This document shows positions 38,585 through 48,212 of a stretch of 64,000 bases of DNA, one piece after another. The stretch is from Pseudomonas fluorescens. GTDB taxonomy: Bacteria; Pseudomonadota; Gammaproteobacteria; Pseudomonadales; Pseudomonadaceae. How positions within the stretch are numbered: position 1 is the first letter of the stretch; the number at the start of each line of letters is the position of its first letter. Location: NCBI RefSeq assembly GCF_001648775.1, contig NZ_LVEJ01000003.1, forward strand, positions 124,001-188,000, in the 5' to 3' direction. The position numbers were made by a program, and so were the translations under genes. Below the pieces are notes generated by a model. It was given only the letters and a program-made list of their open reading frames with translations. It made no database searches and was not told the origin of the DNA.

Positions 38585-38595
38585 TCACGCAGTTC

Positions 38596-38690
38596 CCTGT
38601 GGGAGCGAGCTTGCTCGCGAAGGCGTAGGGTCATTCGACATCTGAGCTGAATGACGCACCGCTTTCGCGAGCAAGCTCGCTCCCACAGGT
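38596..38690. repeat. REP pair (inverted, REPIN type)
   Basis: Two inward-facing CTTG/CAAG-centred REP units after hutG; they may form the 3' end structure of the hut message, since I see no classical terminator. Confidence 0.9.
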
Positions 38691-38841
38691 TTGTTTGCTA
38701 GGCCAGACAGCTTTGGTTTATGGCTGACAAGCGGTAACAGCGGACAGGCATGCTCATTGACGTAAATCGGGTTTATGATGCCCAACGGCAGAATAATAGA
38801 AGTCCCCCCAGGGATGACCTCGACCCCTTACGGAGCGCGCA

Positions 38842-39813
38842 ATGCAGACTTTGTTTCCGCAGATCAAACCTCACGCCCGGCACGATCTGGCTGTCGATGA
38901 CACCCATACGCTGTACGTCGACGAAAGCGGTTCACCGGAGGGTTTGCCGGTTGTGTTCATTCACGGCGGCCCCGGCGCCGGTTGCGACGCGCAAAGCCGT
39001 CGTTATTTCGATCCGAACCTCTATCGCATTGTCACCTTCGACCAGCGCGGCTGCGGGCGCTCCACACCGCACGCCAGCCTGGAAAACAACACCACCTGGG
39101 ATCTGGTCGCCGACCTTGAGCGCATCCGCAAACACCTGGGCATCGACAAATGGGTGCTGTTCGGCGGCTCGTGGGGTTCGACCCTGGCGCTGGCTTACGC
39201 GCAAACCCACCCTGAGCGTGTCCACGGGCTGATTCTGCGCGGGATCTTTCTCTGCCGTCCGCAGGAAATCGAGTGGTTCTATCAGGCCGGCGCCAGCCGT
39301 CTGTTCCCTGATTACTGGCAGGACTACATCGCGCCGATTCCGCTGGACGAACGCGACGACCTGCTCAGCGCTTTCCACAAACGCCTGACCGGCAACGACC
39401 AGATTGCGCAGATGCACGCGGCCAAAGCCTGGTCGACCTGGGAAGGGCGCACCGCGACCCTGCGGCCGAACCCGCTGGTGGTTGACCGCTTTTCCGAACC
39501 GCAGCGCGCGCTGTCGATTGCGCGGATCGAATGCCATTACTTCACCAACAACGCCTTCCTTGAGCCGAACCAACTGATTCGCGACATGGGCAAGATCGCC
39601 CATCTGCCGGGGGTGATCATTCACGGCCGTTATGACGTGATCTGCCCGCTCGACAATGCCTGGGAATTGCATCAAGCCTGGCCGAACAGCGAACTGCAGG
39701 TGATCCGCGACGCCGGCCACGCCGCGTCTGAACCGGGCATCACCGATGCATTGGTGCGCGCAGCGAGCAACATGGCTCGGCGCCTGCTCGACCTGCCGCC
39801 CGAAGAAGCATGA
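38842..39813 (+). CDS. pip: Proline iminopeptidase
   Basis: This 323-residue alpha/beta-hydrolase of the S33 peptidase family removes N-terminal proline from peptides. Motifs are [11 protein letters not shown] (oxyanion region), the nucleophile elbow [13 protein letters not shown] (Ser about 110), the acid in [10 protein letters not shown] and the catalytic His in [10 protein letters not shown]. No signal peptide, so cytoplasmic. Its stop overlaps the dtd start by 4 bp. Confidence 0.94.
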   Translation: MQTLFPQIKPHARHDLAVDDTHTLYVDESGSPEGLPVVFIHGGPGAGCDAQSRRYFDPNLYRIVTFDQRGCGRSTPHASLENNTTWDLVADLERIRKHLGIDKWVLFGGSWGSTLALAYAQTHPERVHGLILRGIFLCRPQEIEWFYQAGASRLFPDYWQDYIAPIPLDERDDLLSAFHKRLTGNDQIAQMHAAKAWSTWEGRTATLRPNPLVVDRFSEPQRALSIARIECHYFTNNAFLEPNQLIRDMGKIAHLPGVIIHGRYDVICPLDNAWELHQAWPNSELQVIRDAGHAASEPGITDALVRAASNMARRLLDLPPEEA

Positions 39814-40247
39814 AGGGCCTGTTACAGCGCGTGCGAGGTGCGCGAGTCGAAGTCGCGGGCGAGGTGGTTGGCGCGGTTGATCACGGTTTGCTGGTGCTGG
39901 TGGCGGTCGAACCCGACGACACGCGTGTCAGCGCCGACAAACTTCTGCATAAGCTGCTTAACTATCGGGTATTCAGCGATGCGGAGGGCAAGATGAACTT
40001 GTCCCTCGCCGATGTAGGCGGTGGGTTGCTGCTGGTCTCTCAGTTCACCCTGGCTGCCGACACCAAAAGCGGGTTGCGACCGAGCTTTTCGACGGCGGCG
40101 CCACCGGCTTTGGGCGAGGAACTGTTCGACTATCTATTAAGCAGAGCGAAACAGGTGCATGGCACTGTGGCATCAGGTAGATTCGGCGCCGATATGCAGG
40201 TGCATTTGGTCAACGATGGCCCGGTTACCTTTTTGTTACAGACCTGA
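39810..40247 (+). CDS. dtd: D-aminoacyl-tRNA deacylase
   Basis: This 145-residue enzyme frees tRNA from D-amino acids and mischarged glycine. The first residues [15 protein letters not shown], the catalytic-site motif [21 protein letters not shown] and the C-terminal [11 protein letters not shown] (Gly-cisPro-type substrate clamp NxGPVT) are all present. Translationally coupled to pip. Confidence 0.97.
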   Translation: MKGLLQRVRGARVEVAGEVVGAVDHGLLVLVAVEPDDTRVSADKLLHKLLNYRVFSDAEGKMNLSLADVGGGLLLVSQFTLAADTKSGLRPSFSTAAPPALGEELFDYLLSRAKQVHGTVASGRFGADMQVHLVNDGPVTFLLQT

Positions 40248-40363
40248 AAGCGCTTGAAACACCTTTTTGGGAAATTTCGACTGTTTTTAGGGTGTTTTCG
40301 CGATAAATACTTTGTTACCCCTGATGCGTTGTCATGCGGGCTACTAGATAATCGCGCGCACTG

Positions 40364-40389
40364 GGATCAGCGTTCGCTGATCCATTTTT
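40364..40389 (+). terminator. Intrinsic terminator of pip-dtd
   Basis: GGATCAGC-GTTC-GCTGATCC is an 8-bp perfect stem followed by ATTTTT, about 115 bp after the dtd stop. The preceding stretch 40248-40363 is AT-richer and has no gene. Confidence 0.8.
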
Positions 40390-40477
40390 CACTTAGGTAG
40401 AGACTTGTCCGGATCCGATTGGGGAATCATTTTGCCCCAGCGGAGTCGGAACAATGCTCGCCAACCTGGTATGAGCG

Positions 40478-40630
40478 GTCTGTACGGCCATTTTTGCCAG
40501 CATTATTTCGAGGGCCAGGGAGTCAGAGACAAGGCGCTGCGACGACTCATAGCTTGCTATGGGGAGGAGCAGCAACGCAGTATCTGGCTCCCTGGAACCG
40601 AAATAAGCTGACAAAAATGGCCACACAGAC
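40478..40630. repeat. 153-bp near-complete palindrome upstream of opgG
   Basis: The element reads as one long imperfect hairpin. The outer arms GTCTGTACGGCCATTTTTGC and its partner ending AATGGCCACACAGAC match at 21 of 24 positions. Next come TTATTTCG / CGAAATAA and CCAGGGAG / CTCCCTGG, then a looser inner stretch, and a perfect tip CATAGC-TT-GCTATG. It ends 48 bp before the opgG start codon. It resembles neither of the other repeat families in this window. Short open frames through it are not believable genes. Confidence 0.75.
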
Positions 40631-40678
40631 GGCTTGCTGGCCGTTGGTTTATTGATCTGTTTTCGGCGAGGGTTGCTC

Positions 40679-42490
40679 GTGATTGTTAGTCCCTGTAATG
40701 CAGCAAAAATGTCTGCCAAACGCATGCGAAGTGCCCTGGTAGCGGGTTCGGCGCTCCTGTGCCTGCTCAGCGCCGGTCAGCTTTGGGCGTTCAATCTTGA
40801 CGATGTATCGGCCAAGGCCAAAGAGCTGGCCGGGCAGAAGTTCGAAGCCCCGCGCAGCAACCTGCCGAACGAATTTCGCGACATGAAGTTCGCGGACTAT
40901 CAGAAAATCCGCTTCCTCACCGAAAAGGCTGAGTGGGCTGATCAGAAGACCCCGTTCAAACTTTCCTTCTATCACCAGGGTATGCACTTCGATACGCCGG
41001 TGAAAATCAACGAAATCACAGCGAACACCGTCGAAGAGATCAAATACGATCCGACCCGCTTCGATTTCGGCGACCTGAAATTCGATCCGAAAGCCACTGA
41101 ACAACTGGGCTATGCCGGTTTCCGTGTGCTGTACCCGATCAACAAGGCCGACAAGCAAGACGAAATCATGACCATGCTCGGCGCGAGTTACTTCCGCGTT
41201 GTCGGCAAGGGGCACACCTACGGCCTCTCGGCGCGTGGTCTGGCGATTGATACCGCGCTGCCGTCGGGCGAAGAATTCCCGCGTTTCCGCGAGTTCTGGA
41301 TTCAACAGCCGAAGCCGGGCGACAAACACCTGGTGATCTTCGCGCTGCTGGATTCGCCGCGCGCCACCGGTGCCTACCGTCTGATCCTGCGTCCGGGCAG
41401 CGACACCATCGTCGACGTCAAAGCGCAGATGTTCCTGCGTGACAAGGTCGGCAAACTGGGCATCGCACCGCTGACCAGCATGTTCCTGTTCGGCGCCAAC
41501 CAGCCGTCGAAAGTCCTCAACTACCGTCGTGAACTGCACGACTCCAGCGGTCTGTCGATCCATGCCGGCAACGGCGAGTGGATCTGGCGCCCACTGAACA
41601 ACCCGAAACACTTGGCCGTGAGCAACTTCAGCGTCGAGAACCCGCGTGGTTTCGGTCTGCTGCAACGTGGCCGCGACTTCAGCCATTACGAAGACCTCGA
41701 CGATCGCTACGACAAGCGCCCAAGCGCCTGGATCGAGCCGAAGGGCGAGTGGGGCAAAGGCACTGTTGATCTGGTAGAGATTCCGACTGCCGACGAAACC
41801 AACGACAACATCGTTGCGTTCTGGAGCCCGGAAAAAATGCCGGAGCCGGGCCAGCCACTGGACTTCGCCTACCGCATGCACTGGACCATGGACGAAGCGG
41901 CGATTCACGCGCCGGACAGCGCCTGGGTTTCGCAGACGCTGCGTTCGACCGGTGACGTCAAGCAATCGAACCTGATCCGTCAGCCGGATGGCAGCGTTGC
42001 CTACCTGGTCGACTTCGAAGGTCCATCGCTGGCTGCTCTGACTCCGGATGCTGACGTACGCAGTCAGGTCAGCGTCGGCGACAACGCCGAGCTGGTCGAG
42101 AACAGCGTGCGCTACAACCCGGAAACCAAGGGCTGGCGTTTGACCTTGCGCATGAAGATCAAAGACGCGAGCAAGTCCACCGAGATGCGTGCCGCGCTGG
42201 TGCAGCCAGTCGTGACCGCTGATCTGGCGAAATCGGTGCCGGCGTCCAACTCGTCCGTCGCCAAGGCCGACAAGGTTGCCGCCAAGCAACAAGAGAAAAT
42301 CGACAAGGAAGCCAAGGCCGCCGAGGCCAAACAGGCCGACGCCAAGCCAGCCGCAGAGGCCAAGGACAAGGCTAATAAAGACGCCAAGCAGCCAGTGGCT
42401 GCGGACGCGGCCCCAGCCACACCGGAATCGGCACCGACTGAAGAAGTCCTGACCGAGACCTGGAGCTATCAGTTGCCTGCCGATGAGTAA
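40679..42490 (+). CDS. opgG: Glucans biosynthesis protein G, periplasmic
   Basis: OpgG (MdoG) is needed for making osmoregulated periplasmic glucans, acting in the periplasm on the linear glucan backbone. The 603-residue form starts at GTG 40679, preceded by GCGAGGG. Its signal peptide ([22 protein letters not shown]) has a cytoplasmic extension, and the mature part starts [16 protein letters not shown]. The body carries typical blocks such as [15 protein letters not shown] and [13 protein letters not shown]. The C-terminal tail (about 545-590) is Lys/Ala/Glu-rich and low-complexity, longer than in E. coli MdoG (511). It overlaps opgH by 8 bp. Confidence 0.95.
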   Translation: MIVSPCNAAKMSAKRMRSALVAGSALLCLLSAGQLWAFNLDDVSAKAKELAGQKFEAPRSNLPNEFRDMKFADYQKIRFLTEKAEWADQKTPFKLSFYHQGMHFDTPVKINEITANTVEEIKYDPTRFDFGDLKFDPKATEQLGYAGFRVLYPINKADKQDEIMTMLGASYFRVVGKGHTYGLSARGLAIDTALPSGEEFPRFREFWIQQPKPGDKHLVIFALLDSPRATGAYRLILRPGSDTIVDVKAQMFLRDKVGKLGIAPLTSMFLFGANQPSKVLNYRRELHDSSGLSIHAGNGEWIWRPLNNPKHLAVSNFSVENPRGFGLLQRGRDFSHYEDLDDRYDKRPSAWIEPKGEWGKGTVDLVEIPTADETNDNIVAFWSPEKMPEPGQPLDFAYRMHWTMDEAAIHAPDSAWVSQTLRSTGDVKQSNLIRQPDGSVAYLVDFEGPSLAALTPDADVRSQVSVGDNAELVENSVRYNPETKGWRLTLRMKIKDASKSTEMRAALVQPVVTADLAKSVPASNSSVAKADKVAAKQQEKIDKEAKAAEAKQADAKPAAEAKDKANKDAKQPVAADAAPATPESAPTEEVLTETWSYQLPADE

Positions 42491-45053
42491 CTCTCAAGTA
42501 CAGCCAGAGACTCTGTCCGAGTATCTGGCGCATCTGCCGATGACCGACGAGCAGCGCGCGGAACTCGCGGGTTGCCAGTCGTTCAGCGAGTTGCATGAAC
42601 GCCTGTCGTCCTCGACATTCGACGCCCCTGCCGAAGCCGCCCAGGCTTCGGTGGGCAAGCGCCTGATCCTGAGCACTGCCGAACAGCTGGAAGACGCGGA
42701 GATGCTGGTGCTCGACGCCAGCGGTCGCGTCAGCCTGAAGGCGACGCCGCCGATCCGTCGGACCAAAGTCGTGCCGGAGCCATGGCGCACCAATATTCTG
42801 GTGCGTGGCTGGCGCCGTATGACCGGTCGCACCAACCCGCCGCAGCCGCCGAAGGACGAGAATGTCCTGCCGGCTGCGCGCTGGCGCACCGTCGGTTCGA
42901 TCCGTCGCTACATTCTGTTGTTGCTGATGCTCGGCCAGACCATCGTCGCCGGCTGGTACATGAAAGGCATCATGCCGTACCAGGGCTGGTCGTTCGTCGA
43001 TCTGGACGAAGTCCTGCACCAGCCACTGATGCAAACCGCCACACAAGTGCTGCCGTATGCGCTGCAAACCAGCATCCTGATTCTGTTCGGGATTCTGTTC
43101 TGCTGGGTGTCGGCCGGTTTCTGGACCGCGCTGATGGGCTTCCTCGAGTTGCTCACCGGTCACGATAAATACCGTATCTCCGGCAAAAGCGCCGGCAACG
43201 AGCCGATTGCCAAAGACGCGCGTACCGCGCTGGTAATGCCGATCTGCAACGAAGACGTGCCGCGCGTTTTCGCCGGTTTGCGTGCAACGTTCGAATCGGT
43301 GGCTGCCACCGGTGATCTGGATCGCTTCGACTTCTTCGTCCTCAGCGACAGTAACGACACCGACATCTGCGTCGCCGAGCAACAGGCCTGGCTGGACGTC
43401 TGCCGTGAAGCCAAAGGCTTCGGCAAGATCTTCTATCGCCGCCGTCGCCGTCGCGTAAAACGCAAGAGCGGCAACCTCGACGACTTTTGCCGTCGCTGGG
43501 GCGGCGACTATAAGTACATGGTCGTACTCGACGCCGACTCGGTGATGAGTGGCGAGTGCCTGACCAGTCTGGTGCGCTTGATGGAAGCCACGCCGGACGC
43601 CGGGATCATCCAGACCGCGCCGCGTGCGTCGGGCATGGACACCCTGTATGCGCGCATGCAGCAGTTCGCCACCCGCGTGTACGGCCCGCTGTTCACCGCC
43701 GGTCTGCACTTCTGGCAGTTGGGTGAATCCCACTACTGGGGTCACAACGCGATCATCCGCATGAAGCCATTTATCGACCACTGCGCCTTGGCGCCGTTGC
43801 CGGGCAAAGGCGCGTTCTCCGGTGCGATCCTGTCTCACGACTTCGTTGAAGCCGCGCTGATGCGCCGTGCCGGTTGGGGCGTGTGGATCGCCTACGACTT
43901 GCCGGGCAGCTACGAAGAACTGCCGCCTAACCTTCTCGACGAACTCAAGCGTGACCGTCGCTGGTGCCACGGCAACCTGATGAACTTCCGTCTGTTCCTG
44001 GTTAAAGGCATGCACCCGGTGCACCGCGCGGTGTTCCTGACCGGCGTGATGTCGTACCTGTCGGCGCCGTTGTGGTTCTTCTTTCTGGTGCTGTCGACCG
44101 CGCTGTTGGCGGTGAATACGCTGATGGAGCCGCAGTACTTCCTTGAACCGCGTCAGCTCTATCCGCTGTGGCCACAATGGCACCCGGACAAAGCGATTGC
44201 GCTGTTCTCGACGACCATCGTGCTGCTGTTCCTGCCGAAACTGTTGAGCATCATCCTGATCTGGGCCAAGGGCGCGAAAGAGTTCGGCGGCAAGTTCAAG
44301 GTGACCTTGTCGATGCTGCTGGAGATGCTGTTCTCCATGCTGCTGGCGCCGGTGCGGATGATTTTCCACACCCGTTTCGTGCTGGCCGCATTCCTTGGCT
44401 GGGCCGCGACCTGGAACTCGCCGCAACGTGACGACGACTCGACGCCGTGGAGCGAAGCGGTCAAACGCCACGGCCCGCAGACCCTGCTGGGCTTCTGCTG
44501 GGCGCTGCTGGTGATCTGGCTGAACCCGAGTTTCCTCTGGTGGCTGGTGCCGATCGTCGGTTCGCTGATGCTGTCGATTCCGGTGTCGGTGATCTCCAGC
44601 CGTGTTGGCCTGGGCCTCAAATCCCGTGACGAGAGCCTGTTTCTCATCCCTGAGGAATACAATCCGCCACAGGCGCTGCTGGCGACCGACCAGTACACCC
44701 ACGAAAATCGTTACCACGCCCTCAACGACGGCTTTGTCCGCGCGGTGGTCGATCCACAGCAGAACGCTCTGGCGTGCTCGCTGGCGACCTCGCGTCACGG
44801 TCAGGCCGAGCCGATCGAGTGGCTGCGTCAGGAACGTGTGCGTCACGCGCTGAAGGTTGGCCCTGCGGGGTTGAACAACCATGATCGTCTGCAATTGCTG
44901 AGCGATCCTGTTGCCTTGGCGCGTTTGCATGAGCAGGTCTGGGCAGAAGGTCACGCCGAGTGGCTGGATGCCTGGCGCGCTTCGGTGAAAGCCGATCCGC
45001 ATGCGCCGTTGTTGCCGTTGCGACCGGTGAGCCTGCAGGCGCAACCGGCCTGA
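42483..45053 (+). CDS. opgH: Glucans biosynthesis glucosyltransferase H
   Basis: This is the inner-membrane glucosyltransferase that polymerises glucose from UDP-glucose into periplasmic glucan. The 856-residue protein has membrane helices on both sides of a cytoplasmic GT2 domain (about 235-520). That domain carries [10 protein letters not shown] (Asp-x-Asp near 350), a later acidic site SHDFVEAAL and the [10 protein letters not shown] (Q/RxxRW) product-binding motif. It matches the 847-residue E. coli MdoH. Followed by a strong terminator, so opgGH is a two-gene operon. Confidence 0.97.
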   Translation: MSNSQVQPETLSEYLAHLPMTDEQRAELAGCQSFSELHERLSSSTFDAPAEAAQASVGKRLILSTAEQLEDAEMLVLDASGRVSLKATPPIRRTKVVPEPWRTNILVRGWRRMTGRTNPPQPPKDENVLPAARWRTVGSIRRYILLLLMLGQTIVAGWYMKGIMPYQGWSFVDLDEVLHQPLMQTATQVLPYALQTSILILFGILFCWVSAGFWTALMGFLELLTGHDKYRISGKSAGNEPIAKDARTALVMPICNEDVPRVFAGLRATFESVAATGDLDRFDFFVLSDSNDTDICVAEQQAWLDVCREAKGFGKIFYRRRRRRVKRKSGNLDDFCRRWGGDYKYMVVLDADSVMSGECLTSLVRLMEATPDAGIIQTAPRASGMDTLYARMQQFATRVYGPLFTAGLHFWQLGESHYWGHNAIIRMKPFIDHCALAPLPGKGAFSGAILSHDFVEAALMRRAGWGVWIAYDLPGSYEELPPNLLDELKRDRRWCHGNLMNFRLFLVKGMHPVHRAVFLTGVMSYLSAPLWFFFLVLSTALLAVNTLMEPQYFLEPRQLYPLWPQWHPDKAIALFSTTIVLLFLPKLLSIILIWAKGAKEFGGKFKVTLSMLLEMLFSMLLAPVRMIFHTRFVLAAFLGWAATWNSPQRDDDSTPWSEAVKRHGPQTLLGFCWALLVIWLNPSFLWWLVPIVGSLMLSIPVSVISSRVGLGLKSRDESLFLIPEEYNPPQALLATDQYTHENRYHALNDGFVRAVVDPQQNALACSLATSRHGQAEPIEWLRQERVRHALKVGPAGLNNHDRLQLLSDPVALARLHEQVWAEGHAEWLDAWRASVKADPHAPLLPLRPVSLQAQPA

Positions 45054-45059
45054 TAAAGA

Positions 45060-45088
45060 AACCCCGCGATGTTGCGGGGTTTTTTTTG
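45060..45088 (+). terminator. Intrinsic terminator of opgGH
   Basis: ACCCCGC-GATGTT-GCGGGGT followed by seven T, just 7 bp after the opgH stop. Confidence 0.93.
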
Positions 45089-45101
45089 ACCTGCTGAAAA
45101 G

Positions 45102-45294
45102 CCCCTCATCGGAACGCCGCCCGCCTACCCCTCTCCCAGAGGGAGAGGGGACCGACCGAGGTGTCTGGCGCTATCCGTCGACCTGAAACATCGAGTCGAT
45201 TATGGATTCGGCAAATCCGATTCAGGTCGGCGTACCCCTGAAGCATCCCCCGGTCGGCCCGCTCTCCCTCCGGGAGAGGGCTGGGGTGAGGGGG
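45102..45294. repeat. MITE-like dispersed repeat, copy 5 (subtype B)
   Basis: The right end is the standard GGGAGAGGGCTGGGGTGAGG. The left end is altered by an insertion or rearrangement (CCCTCATCGGAACGCCGCCCGCCTACCCCTCTCCC). The core has CGTCGACCTGAAACATCGAG, TCGATTATGGATTCGG and TTCAGGTCGGCGTA, shared with copy 6. It lies between the opgH terminator and the next operon. Confidence 0.8.
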
Positions 45295-45444
45295 TAGCTC
45301 TTGATTGTTAAACAAATCGTCCATTAAACCTTGTGCAAAAAAACGAGTGCGTTAGCATCCGTCCCCGAATTGGCGCACCCGGGCTTTTTTGCCCGTCACT
45401 GTTGGTTTTCGCGCCGCACACGCAATGGTTTTGGGGACTTGAAG

Positions 45445-46242
45445 ATGAAGAAGTATCTGTCGATGCTGCTGGTCGGCGTCACGGCACTGGTTGCAGTCAA
45501 TGCGGCGCAGGCCGGCGCGATCGATGACGCAGTCAAGCGTGGCACGTTGAAAGTCGGTATGGATCCGACCTACATGCCGTTCGAAATGACCAACAAGCGC
45601 GGCGAAATCATCGGTTTCGAAGTCGACATCCTCAAAGCCATGTCCAAGGCCATGGGCGTCAAGCTGGAGCTGGTCTCCACCGGTTACGACGGCATCATCC
45701 CGGCGCTGATGACCGACAAGTTCGACATGATCGGCAGCGGCATGACCCTGACTCAGGAGCGCAACCTGCGCCTGAACTTCAGCGAACCGTTCATCGTTGT
45801 CGGCCAGACCCTGCTGATCCGCAAGGAACTGGAAGGCACCATCAAGTCGTATAAAGACCTGAACACCGCCGACTACCGCATCACCTCCAAGCTCGGCACC
45901 ACCGGCGAGATGGTTGCCAAGAAGCTGATCTCCAAAGCCAAGTACCACGGCTACGACAACGAGCAGGAAGCCGTGCTCGACGTGGTTAACGGCAAGGCTG
46001 ACGCCTTTATCTACGACGCCCCGTACAACGTGGTCGCGGTGACCAAGGTCGGCGCCGGCAAACTGGTGTTCCTCGACAAGCCGTTTACCTACGAGCCTTT
46101 GGCGTTTGGTCTGAAGAAGGGCGACTACGACAGCCTCAACTTCATCAACAACTTCCTGCACCAGATCCACGAAGACGGCACCTACGATCGCATCCATGAC
46201 AAGTGGTTCAAGAGCACCGAGTGGCTCAAGGACATGGAATAA
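45445..46242 (+). CDS. Polar amino-acid ABC transporter, substrate-binding protein
   Basis: This 265-residue periplasmic binding protein belongs to family 3 (HisJ/GlnH type). Its signal peptide is MKKYLSMLLVGVTALVAVNAAQA. The mature N-terminus (GTLKVGMDPTYMPFEMTNKRGEIIGFEVDI) is the family signature, and GSGMTLTQERNLRLNFSEPF is the ligand-contact region. The exact amino acid cannot be read from sequence. The start at 45445 opens the signal peptide; the frame is open 38 codons upstream. A REP pair separates it from its permease gene. Confidence 0.93.
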   Translation: MKKYLSMLLVGVTALVAVNAAQAGAIDDAVKRGTLKVGMDPTYMPFEMTNKRGEIIGFEVDILKAMSKAMGVKLELVSTGYDGIIPALMTDKFDMIGSGMTLTQERNLRLNFSEPFIVVGQTLLIRKELEGTIKSYKDLNTADYRITSKLGTTGEMVAKKLISKAKYHGYDNEQEAVLDVVNGKADAFIYDAPYNVVAVTKVGAGKLVFLDKPFTYEPLAFGLKKGDYDSLNFINNFLHQIHEDGTYDRIHDKWFKSTEWLKDME

Positions 46243-46264
46243 GCCCGGTCAGATAGACCGAGTC

Positions 46265-46340
46265 GCCCCATTCGCGAGCAAGCTCGCTCCCACATTGGAA
46301 TGCATTCCCCTGTGGGAGCGAGCTTGCTCGCGAAGGGGCC
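46265..46340. repeat. REP pair (outward orientation) between binding protein and permease
   Basis: TTCGCGAGCAAGCTCGCTCCCAC then GTGGGAGCGAGCTTGCTCGCGAA about 20 bp apart, with outer GCCCC / GGGGC bases pairing. Its place between a binding-protein gene and its permease recalls REP sites in other transport operons. Confidence 0.88.
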
Positions 46341-46371
46341 CTCCAGAGCAACACAAAATCCGGAACCTGCA

Positions 46372-47331
46372 ATGAAACAGAAAAAAGCCCAATGGCCCTG
46401 GCACGTCCTCACCGTGCTGGTGCTGGTCGGCCTGGCCGGCGCGTTGTATTACGCGACGTCGCTGATGTCCTACGAATGGCGCTGGAACCGCGTGCCGCAG
46501 TACTTCGCCTACCAGGCCGAAGAAACCCAGCGTGCCACCGACATTTCCACTGTCACTGAGCTGGTGCGCAAGGGCAGTAGCGCGCAAGTCACCCTGCGCA
46601 ATGACGCCGGTGACGAGCAGCACCTGACGGTCGACGAGAACAGTCTGCAATTCGCTCAGGGCGACGATGTGGCCGAAGGCGACGTCGTGGGTGTCACTCG
46701 ACATTGGGCGGCAGGACCGCTGCTGTGGGGGCTGTGGACAACGCTTTGGCTGTCAGTTGTTTCCGGGATTCTGGGATTGCTGATCGGTCTGGTCACCGGT
46801 CTCTGCCGTCTGTCGAACAACCCGACCCTGCGCGACCTGTCGACGATCTACGTCGAACTGGTGCGCGGCACGCCGCTGCTGGTACAGATCTTCATTTTCT
46901 ACTTCTTCATCGGCACGGTGATGAACCTGTCCCGCGAGTTTGCCGGGATCGCCGCGCTGTCGCTGTTCACCGGCGCCTACGTGGCGGAGATCATCCGTTC
47001 CGGCGTGCAATCGATTGCCCGTGGCCAGAACGAAGCGGCGCGCTCGCTCGGCCTGAGTGCCGGTCAGTCGATGCGCCACGTGGTTCTGCCGCAAGCGCTG
47101 AAACGCGTGCTGCCGCCGCTTGCCGGGCAGTTCATCAGTCTGGTCAAGGACACCTCGCTGGTGTCGGTGATTGCCATCACTGAGCTGCTGAAAAGCGGCC
47201 GTGAAGTCATCACCACGTCGTTTTCGCCGTTCGAAATCCTGTTCTGCGTTGCCGGCCTCTACCTGTTGATCAACCTGCCGCTGTCGAAAATCGCCAGCCG
47301 GCTTGAGCGGAGGCTCGCGCAAAGTGATTGA
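46372..47331 (+). CDS. Polar amino-acid ABC transporter, permease with N-terminal periplasmic domain
   Basis: This 319-residue inner-membrane permease is of the HisM/GlnP type. After an initial helix (about 9-30, [21 protein letters not shown]) comes an extra segment of about 85 residues ([13 protein letters not shown]...[11 protein letters not shown]), probably periplasmic. The usual permease core follows, with the EAA loop [32 protein letters not shown]. Typical single-domain permeases are about 220-250 residues. No second permease gene is present, so a homodimer is likely. The start at 46372 follows the REP pair. Confidence 0.92.
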   Translation: MKQKKAQWPWHVLTVLVLVGLAGALYYATSLMSYEWRWNRVPQYFAYQAEETQRATDISTVTELVRKGSSAQVTLRNDAGDEQHLTVDENSLQFAQGDDVAEGDVVGVTRHWAAGPLLWGLWTTLWLSVVSGILGLLIGLVTGLCRLSNNPTLRDLSTIYVELVRGTPLLVQIFIFYFFIGTVMNLSREFAGIAALSLFTGAYVAEIIRSGVQSIARGQNEAARSLGLSAGQSMRHVVLPQALKRVLPPLAGQFISLVKDTSLVSVIAITELLKSGREVITTSFSPFEILFCVAGLYLLINLPLSKIASRLERRLAQSD

Positions 47332-48058
47332 AGTCCGCGAATTGGTAAAAGTCTTCGACACCCGTGGGCAAGTGGTGCGCGCGGTGGATAACGTCAGCAC
47401 CACGGTGGCCAAGGGCGAAGTGCTGGTGGTGATCGGCCCGTCCGGCTCCGGCAAGTCGACCTTCCTGCGTTGCCTCAATGGCCTGGAAGAGTTCGACTCC
47501 GGCTCGGTGAGCATCGATGGCCTGCAACTGGCCGACCCGAAAACCGACGTCAATGCCTACCGCCGTGAAGTCGGCATGGTCTTTCAGCATTTCAACCTGT
47601 TTCCGCACATGACCGTGCTGGAAAACCTCTGTCTGGCGCAAAAAGTCGTGCGCAAGCGCGGCAAGAAAGAGCGCGAGGCCAAGGCGATGGAGTTGCTGCA
47701 AAAGGTCGGTATCGCGCAGAAGGCCAACGAGTTTCCGTCACGCCTGTCCGGCGGTCAGCAACAGCGCGTGGCGATTGCCCGGGCGCTGGCGATGGAGCCG
47801 AAGGTGATGTTGTTCGATGAGCCAACCTCGGCGCTCGACCCGGAAATGGTCGGCGAGGTGTTGGATGTGATGAAGAACCTGGCCGTGGAAGGCATGACCA
47901 TGGTCTGCGTGACCCATGAGATGGGTTTCGCCCGGGAAGTGGCGGATCGGGTGTTGTTTTTCGATCACGGCAAATTGCTGGAAGATGCGGCGCCGGCAGA
48001 GTTCTTTGATGCGCCGAAGGATCCGCGTGCGCAGGCCTTCCTGCGCCAGGTTCTGTAA
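47324..48058 (+). CDS. Polar amino-acid ABC transporter, ATP-binding protein
   Basis: This 244-residue ATPase of the GlnQ/HisP family has Walker [15 protein letters not shown]-loop [13 protein letters not shown], signature [15 protein letters not shown], Walker [20 protein letters not shown] and H-loop [18 protein letters not shown] at 47324 with GGAGG upstream is chosen as start ([13 protein letters not shown]); a TTG at 47303 would add seven residues. It overlaps the permease stop by 8 bp. Confidence 0.93.
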   Translation: MIEVRELVKVFDTRGQVVRAVDNVSTTVAKGEVLVVIGPSGSGKSTFLRCLNGLEEFDSGSVSIDGLQLADPKTDVNAYRREVGMVFQHFNLFPHMTVLENLCLAQKVVRKRGKKEREAKAMELLQKVGIAQKANEFPSRLSGGQQQRVAIARALAMEPKVMLFDEPTSALDPEMVGEVLDVMKNLAVEGMTMVCVTHEMGFAREVADRVLFFDHGKLLEDAAPAEFFDAPKDPRAQAFLRQVL

Positions 48059-48077
48059 TTTCAGCGCCTGTCAGTAA

Positions 48078-48174
48078 GCCTTCGCGAGCAAGCTCGCTCC
48101 CACAGTGAATGGGTCGAATACAACCTTTGTGATCGACACAAATCCTGTGGGAGCGAGCTTGCTCGCGAAGGCAT
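48078..48174. repeat. REP pair (outward orientation)
   Basis: CCTTCGCGAGCAAGCTCGCT... followed about 40 bp later by GTGGGAGCGAGCTTGCTCGCGAAGG. Located between the ends of the convergent ATPase gene and chemoreceptor gene. Confidence 0.9.
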
Positions 48175-48212
48175 CACCTCGATTCTGAATGGATCGAGGT
48201 TTTCGGATCACC

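Noticed and set aside
40393..40725. Small open frames on both strands between dtd and opgG
   Set aside because: They run through the palindromic element and the opgG leader; matching frames on both strands are a result of self-complementarity.
42372..45044. 890-codon antisense frame opposite opgH
   Set aside because: Length is striking, but the translation is rich in Arg/Gln/His with no motif; opgH is unmistakable on the other strand.
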